Assembly: GCA_029339505.1 (NCBI GenBank)
Contig: JAQISU010000022.1
Location: forward strand, 15,020,001-15,084,000
DNA from: Unio delphinus
Lineage: Eukaryota; Mollusca; Bivalvia; Unionida; Unionidae
Length of the DNA stretch: 64,000 bases
Direction: 5' to 3'
The translations under genes were made by a program, and so were the position numbers. Below are positions 56,220 to 64,000 of the stretch, piece after piece (within the stretch, counting starts at the first letter, position 1; the number at the start of each line of letters is the position of its first letter). Below the pieces are notes generated by a model that worked only from the letters and a program-made list of their open reading frames with translations, had not been told where the DNA came from and made no database searches.

Positions 56220-57210
56220 ACAATATAAAAGCTTTAACAGAAGCATACATAGATGGTAAAGAGAAGAAAATGCCAGTTATAAAGACGGCAAGATTGCAAA
56301 GTGTAACAGAAACAAAATTAGGTTTGCGTATCTTTGGTGAAGTGGATATATATACTTATAAATCAGGGCCACATCCGATATATCCTTTTAATAGGAAGCC
56401 AGGCTTGTATACCACATTTCGCCTTTAGTGAAATAAGTCTATGAATATAATCGCTCGGATGTATGTAATTTGCCCACTGACTATACTGTTAACATTGGTC
56501 TGCAGAAGGAAAATCAACTATCACTGCGGTGCTATTTTCTTATCGCGATGGCCTAATTTAACAATTTAAAGGCCAAGGTTGTTCGATATCGTACGTACAA
56601 ATCTACGTATAAGGAGAAAAAAGCAGCATAGTTTAAGAACTGGAGAAAATCATAAACATTTACAACCTGGAAGAGAAAATGCAGTGCATTTACAACATCG
56701 ATGAAAAGGGTATTTCTGACAATTATATCCTTTTTTTCTTGAGCAATCACCGACAAAATCTCTAAACCGGCCGCATTTACGACTGGAATGTTTTATAAAG
56801 TAACTGTTGTATCGGCTGGAAATGCTTTAGGTACATTTATTTCGGACTGTTTTATTTTATTTTATAGGAAAGCGAATGAGAATTGAATTGCTTGAAGATG
56901 GAGCAACTGGAGTTTCTGCTACTGTTAGTGAGACTGGATGATCAAATGGTCAGATGATCTGAATCCAGGAAATATCTTGAGGAAAATTTCATTATCTATA
57001 TACAAGTGCCTGATCCATTGCATCCATTGATTATATGGCATGACGGGTAGACATCACATCTATCGTTGGAGATCACTGACAGAGCCAAGCAACATAATAT
57101 GATTCTGTTCGTATTACCGCTTCGCGCTAGTTATGTCCTACAACCACTCGACGTCGGACGTATCATACCGTTTCAGAAAATGTAAAACTGCAAAAGGTCC
57201 AAATGCATGC
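56220..57210 (+). pseudogene. pogo/Tigger-type transposase remnant (DDE_1)
   Basis: Translation in shifting frames gives, in the right order, a pogo-type helix-turn-helix (KKMPVIKTARLQSVTET and LRIFGEVD), then YNIDEKGISD with the first catalytic aspartate, SAGNALGTFIS, a PLIIWHDG block with the second, and LFVLPLRASYVLQPLDVG. Stops and frame changes are frequent, so it is long dead. No terminal repeats identified. Confidence 0.75.
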
Positions 57211-58345
57211 GATCAATTACATAATCATCTGTTCCTAAGCAAGCCACATGTGAGATTTCATGCAGATCATACAATTTAAATTTTTCCAGTTCAAAGCTTT
57301 AAACATCTGTTAAATAATTTGGAAGCTACCCCTTCGATACATCTGTTGTAGACAGCGTATCATTCATACAGTATTCAAAGCAAAGATACTGATTCCCAAA
57401 AAAAACTACAGACAAATATTAAGTCTATTATTATTGTTGCCATTGTTGCTATTTCGTGTCACCATTTATTTTCTCATCTCAATCATGACCGCTAGCGGCG
57501 ATGTGATCAACCGTTACGAAACAGGTAACGTTATAAACAAGTTAATCAGAACGCAGTACTGATACACAAACTGTTAGGAAACAAATGTCAGCAGCCATGG
57601 ATATTTGAAATTGTAGACTTTCAGCGCAGTTATAATGAAGAGTCAAAGTCAAAATGAGCTTTTAAGAAAACTTAAATTGTTTACGAATTATTCCGTGATT
57701 TCTTCTGAAAGGCTCAGAAACCGATACTGCGATGATACACTATTTTCTGACTGCAAGATTAGAAATAAACGATAACTAAACAAGGAAAGCATTTTTCATA
57801 AGCAAGTTGAATAATGCATTGTTTCTTTAACTTTTAGATTCGATTCCTGATTAGTACCGCGAGAATACTGAATTCTGTACAACAATGATGATAACGACTT
57901 ATAGTAATGATCAGTTGGTCATATTTACGTATTTATTCGTCTTAAATGAAATGTAAATTATTGTTTTAAAATTTAATACTAATTTTGTTTGACCATAAGT
58001 CTATGCAATAGTGATCATTGAATAAACTGTAAATTAAATGTCATAAACAAACGTCCAGACGAAACTTATTGATCATTATGGACTCTTGTCATGAAGGCCA
58101 GGTACTAAACTGGGTCATGAACAGAGAGCATCGAGTCTAATTGTCACAATATTTCGTAGTACGAGTTAGTTTATTAACATATGTAGCTTTTGTTGTGACA
58201 TCACATAGCCGAACATTCTATGCGAATTGCAGTGAAACACAACTTTTTGTTCATGTCGACCACAAATGTTCATTGACTTTGCCTTATAGACTTCTTTCGG
58301 CGTGTAAAATAATGACCTTCCAAAGAATATGGACGTAATGAGGAT
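57211..58345. other. host-like DNA, nothing recognised
   Basis: No supported gene; likely includes the 3' part of the decayed pogo-like element. Confidence 0.45.
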
Positions 58346-60100
58346 CCCAATACTACTACTACTACTAATAATAATAATAAAAAACAGGATCTTGTATAGC
58401 GCCTAATTTTAAAAAGCTCGAAGAGCTATACAACAAATATAATGATATGATAGAAAAAAAAAAAAAAAAAAACACCATGAAATTGGACAATCTATACAAT
58501 GTGGACACTATTTAAGTTAGGAAACATTTTTAGGTCCTTAAGTTTGTTCTTTCAGTCGAAATAGGTGAGTTTTAAGAGCAATCTAGAAAGGAATCACTGT
58601 GTCTTTGTGTTTAATTTCAATGGGCAATTGAGTCCTCGTTGCTGGGCCCTGGTATGCAAAAGAACGTTGTCCATATGTCTTTGTTTTCATAGTGGGAATA
58701 ATGAGTATACGATTCTCAAAACAGGAGTGTAAGTATCTTGCTGGTGTGTATCCATGGGTGAGCCCGGACAGTTATGCTGGACTGGAGTCTGTCAGTGAAA
58801 TGTAGCACAGAGAACGAAGTTTGTGTTTGATTCTGGATCGAATGGATAGCCAGTGTAGGGTACAGAGCAGTGGGGAGGTTTGCTCTGATCGTGGAGCTCA
58901 AAACAGGATCCGAGCAGCTCAGTGTTTAACTTGTTGACTATTGATGTTTCTGGAGTAGATATTGAGACGAACAAGACATAATTGAGTTACAATAGTCTAG
59001 TCTTAAAAGTACAATTGAAAATCAACTGAAAGATATTTGCGAATGGAACTGATGCGTCTCAGCTCAAGATTTGCAGTCTTGCATATGTTCATGACATGTT
59101 GATGCAATGTGAGAGTACTGTCTAGAGTAACACCTAGGTTTGGTACTAACTGTGTAAATTTAAAGTTGGTGTTGCTGATATTTATTGTTTGAGTTAACGG
59201 ATGTGGATGTGAATGAGAAAGTCTTTGTGTTGAAATCATAATGGCCTTAGTTTTACCTTCATTCATCTGCAGCTTGTTATATCTATGATTTCAGATAAAA
59301 AATGCACCTCTCTATTCCTTGGATGGTTAGTATGAACTTCAGTTGGGTGTGCTAGATTTATATCATTTGGTGTTATCAGCGTACATTTGATGAGATACTG
59401 GGTGATGATCTATGCCACTTGAGAGTGGCTGAGTGTATAGAATGAAAAGAACAGGTAAAAAAAACCCCAGATCCCTGTGGAACACCACAACATAGATCAA
59501 CTGGGCTAGAGTGTATTCCATTTGCAGGTAAAATTCATGTCTTGTTGACTAAGTAGGACTTGAACCACGGTAAGGCTGTATTGTGAATGCAGATACATGC
59601 TGGAGACGGTAAATTAGTATAGCATGGTCTATTGTGTCAAATGCTGCAGACAAATCAAGGAGGGTGAGTACTAATCTTCTCCACTATCCAATACAGAAAG
59701 GATGTCATTAAATGGTTTCAGAAGAGTAGTTTCAGTAATGTGGCAAGGGCAATATGCAGTCCGTACATAGCTTAAAAGACCGTTTGAATTCAAATGAGAT
59801 ACAAGTTGGTTTAGAACAACTTTCTAAGATTTTTTACAAGTACTATAGATTAGAACCTGGGCGGTAGTTCTTTAAGTCGTTATGGTCAAGTGTGGGTTTC
59901 TTGAGCAGAGGCTTTACGATGGCAGTTTTGAAAAATGATGGGAATTTACCAGATGAGAGAGAGAGAGAGAGAGATAATAATAACATCAGTTAGTAAAGTC
60001 ACTATTGGCTCAAAGCACTCGAGCATCTGTGATGTTGGAATTGGATCAAGTTCACATGACTTTGGTGCACTCTTCATAACGATTTTTCGTACTAAACTGG
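58346..60100 (-). pseudogene. CR1/L2-type LINE reverse transcriptase remnant
   Basis: On the minus strand, broken frames give LLDLSAAFDTIDHAIL, then CCGVPQGS, then a degraded YADD box (YADNT), and, in the open frame 59266-59003, NEGKTKAIMIST, VPNLGVTLDSTLTLHQH and LELRRISSIRKYLS. This is the palm and thumb order of CR1/L2/Jockey-like elements. The 3' end at about 58346-58400 has GGCGCTATACAAGATC followed by a TTATTA/GTA simple repeat, the usual tail of L2/CR1 elements. Many stops. Confidence 0.82.
59954..59975. repeat. short (GA)n run
   Basis: GAGA run within the LINE remnant. Confidence 0.85.
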
Positions 60101-61930
60101 GTGTATGATTGCCATTAAATGGTATCTAGAATCAAATTCTAAAATCCATAGCTGAAAGAATTGGCGTTGAAACTATAAATCATCTGTATGATGATTACAA
60201 CAGGTGGATATATTTTATCCAGGATACAATTTAGGGTAGAGACATGTAAGAAGATGTAGGTGGCGACTGAGTAGGTAATGAAACAGCAGAATTTGATGTC
60301 GTCTGCTATAAAGATCAGCGCGTTTCTCATTTTCATTTTTTAACATGAGCATTATTGATACTGTTACATACAAAATGCACGTGTACTGGAACAAAATAAC
60401 ACCGTATAACAACGAAAACACATATCTTAAAGCTTGAAAAACGTCGTGTTCAGAACTATTGATGGAATTTAAGAATTTGTCATCTAAGCCAATTTTTGTG
60501 TAGATCTTTTACTTGCTTTGAATCCACATGTCTGTTGCTATAGATGGCTAGCTGATATTAGCGACTAACGATATTACAGTCTAAAATAAAATTGACGCTG
60601 GTTATGTAGGTGATTTACTAAAACAAATATTTAATTTGAATTTGTCGGTAAGCATGTCTGAAGAATATGTAAAATGGAATTGTTAATGTGCACGAAACTA
60701 TAGTCTGAGGCTATATCCCACGTTTGTTTTGCACCCCCTGCCGATTTCAGTAGCGAAAAGCATAAATAAGATATTTTATAAAAATTGATAAATCTTACTC
60801 CGTTCATTCATTGATTTTTAATTTCAAACCCGATTGCGTTCATTGTGTCCAGAACACCATCGACTACGGGTCTCGTGCTTAACGATGTACTGGCAGCCAA
60901 AATTTAAACTTAGAAATTCTGTGTGTATAATATAACCCATAGAAAGATCTTTACCAAACTATAAAAAAGTGATTATAAGTATACCTCATCTGGTATAAAA
61001 GTTGTGGGTAAAATGATTCATGAAGTTCAGTGATTTTCTTCAAAAACGCCAAAGTACATAAATGGCCAATTTAAGTAGATATTTTTAAAACTAATTGCTG
61101 TTTAAGTATTTAACTGTCCATAAATCTTACATTCTGTTCAGAGACTTTGCTTAATTTTATTTGGAACACAATTCTCTGAAATAACACTGTAGAAGACCTC
61201 ACAAATCAACGATCTTCACGAAACTGGTCAATGAAGAATGCAGTCGCACATATTTAAAAAAATTGAACATCTTGGATATTTATTTATTAATTTTTTAAAT
61301 TTAAAATGTATTGTGTTAAGATTACTGTAAACTATTTAAAATTATATTGTGAGGATTTAAAACGTTTCATTTTTAACATCTCACCACCCTCTGGACAGAA
61401 CTTGCATGGCGTCAACGTACAACTGCACAAAAAGTAAAATGCTTGTTGTGCAGAAGAGCACAAGCAATAACGATAATCTACTGAACTGAAAAAGGCGTGT
61501 TATATAGCAAATTCAATGCCGAAGTATCATTTGTTTGGAAAATAGTGTCAGCTTTGCATATCAAAATCTCGATAAAACAAATACAGCAAGAATACTTTAT
61601 AGAAAAATGTTAAATAATTTCCAAGTTGCAACTTATACCACATCAGGATAACAAGTATTGAGTTATTAAAATTTTAGAAGTTATCCAGGTTTTGCTAGTA
61701 TGCCAGTAGTCTCTCTTTCAAAATATTTTGAGGTTTTACCATCCATACGCAGCCATATGCTGAGCCAAGCTGAAAATCTGATATAAATACATACTTGGCA
61801 TTCATGTCTGTCTCGTCATGTACGTCAGGCCAACAATAAGCATCCTCTGATCATGCAGCGCTCGAAGAAATTTATAGTCCCAACAGGTTCTGTTTTGACA
61901 CTAGTCACCTTTCCGATGTAATAATTACTG
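60101..61930. other. host-like DNA, nothing recognised
   Basis: No supported gene; probably intronic or downstream DNA of the minus-strand gene at the right edge. Confidence 0.4.
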
Positions 61931-61939
61931 TTGTGCTAC

Positions 61940-62470
61940 TGTGATGCCTGTTCGAGCAAACTTAAAACTCGTTCCTTCAGGCAAGAAATATCGGGAGCAT
62001 CTCGACTTTCTTCCTCTGGCTGCTCTTCATTGGTCCAAGTCTTTAGGATCTCTTTCAAGTTCTTCACCATTTGGTTGTAGGACAAACTAGTTTTAACGAG
62101 TGAAGACTTTAGTTATACAATGACCCGGTGGTAATGCAGCACAGCCTGAATTGCACTCAAGTCTCCCAGTTATGTTTCTTGAAATACTGAAACGCCCTCA
62201 GAATCCGAAATATTCAATATTTGCTCCAACAGCAGCTCTCAGCGCACGATGTATATCCATCTGCAAATTGTTATGTCCAAGATCATCTTGATACGAGGCT
62301 TAACAAATGTGATCAGAAAGTGTTTGAATTTGATCAGAAGTGACGGGAAATTTACCTTTAAGCTGATGGAATGGGATCAAAAACTTGTAGCTGATGACAT
62401 CTTGCTCAAGGGCAATTGTTCTCCCTTTGCCCTTTCTATTCAACCACGGTGGCTGTCCTCGTTCTCTGTA
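61940..62470 (-). pseudogene. possible downstream exons of a host gene, with stops
   Basis: On the minus strand, about 62465-62353 reads RGQPPWLNRKGKGRTIALEQ and onward to FHQLKG, with an acceptor-like TTTTACAG before and GTAAAT after. From about 62250 to 61945 another frame reads LEQILNISDSEGVSVFQE, LSAIQAVLHYHRVIV and NQMVKNLKEILKTWTNEEQ to a natural-looking TAG after LLEQASQ, but with two in-frame TAAs. It could be a decayed gene copy or a gene with mis-assembled bases. Not recognised. Confidence 0.35.
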
Positions 62471-63233
62471 AAAGTGCAAAGCAGCACAATTAATAATTTT
62501 TTTTATAAGACCTGTATCTGCAATTTTTGGGAAACAAAACATTTTTCTTCCACATTTTTAAACTTAAACATTGCTTAAGTCTTAAGTTATTTATTTTTGT
62601 CTATTCTTAATTGAGATCTTCAGGTCGTAGAATTTCATGTTTGAACTTTGTGAGCATATTTTATTTAGTTTTAGCAAAATGTTTTTGATTTTACTACATA
62701 ACTCCAAGTGACATTGATTGTAAGGATGGAAATGTTTTTTATTTTTATTAAAAATAATATATATAGAAAAGAAACAGACCTACCTAGATGAATTACTATT
62801 GGTGTATGATAATTACTATCCCAGAGATACCAACTTGAACTAACAATGAAACTAATGCCAAGAAATATTTTGATACAGCAGAAGAGATACATCGTAAGAG
62901 AGAAACCATCTTTCAGTTTATAAACGGCCAATAAATGTGAAAAAATGATCAAAGAATCAAGGACTAAAAAAAATATTTATATACAGAATGAGTAATTATT
63001 CACTCGTTTTACGAATTAATCCAATCATTATAGGTAGCTGTTATTTATGAAAATTAAATCGTTCTCGCAACCTCGGAATGCAAGATGGGTTAACACATGG
63101 GAATTGTAAACTTCCTGTCGCAGTATACACATATTTTATCGAATATCTTTTTAAATCCATTAAAGTAAAAAAATAAAAGAAATGCATAGAAATATTAATA
63201 GATGTTTGTAAAAGCAAGAAGAACAATACTTAC

Positions 63234-63303
63234 CAATGTGCTGTTGCAATTTCTCACAAACTAGACCGAAATCTGGATCGCTTGTCGATGTGAAGTCGGC
63301 CAT
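63234..63303 (-). CDS. probable first coding exon of a host gene
   Basis: ATG at 63303 in context TTAAATGGC starts MADFTSTSDPDFGLVCEKLQ and, after a few more residues, ends at 63234 before a consensus splice donor (G then GTAAGT at 63233-63228, minus strand). The exon would end in phase 1. The coding sense continues on the same strand near 62465, after a possible acceptor. Gene identity unknown. Confidence 0.5.
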
Positions 63304-64000
63304 TTAATTCGGAATCTCCTCACAGCGCGCGACTCGAAATAATTGAATATGACCTTGTGGTTTACAGGCTCGAGATTGGATTTCTTTAATGCGATATCGA
63401 AACCATGCGTATCATTATATTCAGAGAAACCGGGGCTTTTCAGCGCATACAGATATTATATATTAAGTTTAAAAAATGGCGGAGATATTTAGCCGGAAAA
63501 ATGAATCTATGTTTTGGAATACTTACCAATAAAATTTATTTTGAACATGCACATTTTAAACATAAAAATAAATGAAGACTGTTCACCGCACTACAATGTG
63601 GTGCTATTTTTAGGTCTTGACCCGGTGACTTTGTGATTTAAATGGAATTTACCTAGCGAATGCAAAATCTCTTGCTTTCATTGTGAGGTGTTGAGCTGAC
63701 CAAATCGTGCCCAACATTGAAACTTGCTTTTTTTTAAAATCCAACTTCCTATTCATTCACTTATTTCGTCAACAAACCAAACAAACCGTTAAAAAGAGCA
63801 AGAAATGAACTTTATTTCAGCATAAATTGTAGTATTGCTGGTTCATCTAACGATGATCGTTTATACGGAGCTCTGTCGCAAGTACGACACGTCTAAAGAG
63901 AGGATGCCAGTACATAGCTTAACGGAAGTATTTTCCGCAAATAGTGTGACGTCATTGCTTTTATTTGGTTGCTCCCGGATACTTCCATCAATTACGGCAA
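63304..64000. other. host-like DNA, possible promoter side of the minus-strand gene
   Basis: No supported gene. The segment 63310-63350 is locally GC-richer (CACAGCGCGCGACTCG), consistent with sequence around a transcription start. Confidence 0.35.

Overview
The window is eukaryotic, AT-rich animal DNA. Long host-like stretches (about 1-7004 and 43331-64000) hold AT microsatellites and decayed transposons: a hAT-type transposase, a pogo/Tigger-type transposase and a CR1/L2-type LINE. The right edge holds what looks like a first coding exon. A molluscan host is my inference, based mainly on repeats carrying the motif AAGGGAGATAA near 17070-17240, which I associate with molluscs; nothing in the window proves it.

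The centre is one 36.3-kb Maverick/Polinton (adintovirus-like) element at 7005-43324. It has terminal inverted repeats (TIRs) of about 320-355 bp that begin 5'-AGTAGT and a perfect 6-bp target-site duplication, TATGAA (6999-7004 and 43325-43330). It encodes protein-primed family B DNA polymerase, a retroviral-like integrase with a chromodomain, a FtsK/A32-type packaging ATPase, an adenain-like protease, a major capsid protein, a penton-like protein, small basic and membrane virion proteins, a BIR (IAP-type) protein and a zinc-knuckle protein. Both ends carry short accessory genes for charged coiled-coil proteins.

A second, different element of 16.3 kb (10237-26493) is nested inside the outer polymerase gene. 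It has its own 273-276-bp TIRs, each of which is an imperfect foldback, and a 5-bp duplication, ACGTT. It encodes a packaging ATPase, a zinc-ribbon/phospholipase A2 protein, an integrase, a polymerase-B/SF1-helicase fusion, a small zinc protein, an HNH endonuclease, a double-jelly-roll major capsid protein, an adenain-like protease, a penton-like protein and several minor virion proteins. Without the insertion the outer element would be about 20.06 kb.

Both elements are decaying. Most virion genes carry in-frame stops or frameshifts, and several frameshifts lie in homopolymer runs. In the outer element the integrase, the ATPase, the polymerase core and the accessory genes are still open.

The least expected signal is at the 3' ends of the accessory genes. 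Five copies of a 16-nt hairpin with a TTTC or TCTC loop, followed by ACYC/ACC and then a purine-rich GAAAAGA-type element, match the replication-dependent histone mRNA 3' end (SLBP site plus U7 site). Two of the copies lie inside the TIRs. Three of the four plus-strand accessory genes also share a promoter block (TCACGTCCGYGC about 18 bp before a TATA box). The outer element thus seems to carry histone-like expression cassettes at its ends, while its core genes use ordinary TATA promoters and, in places, AATAAA signals.
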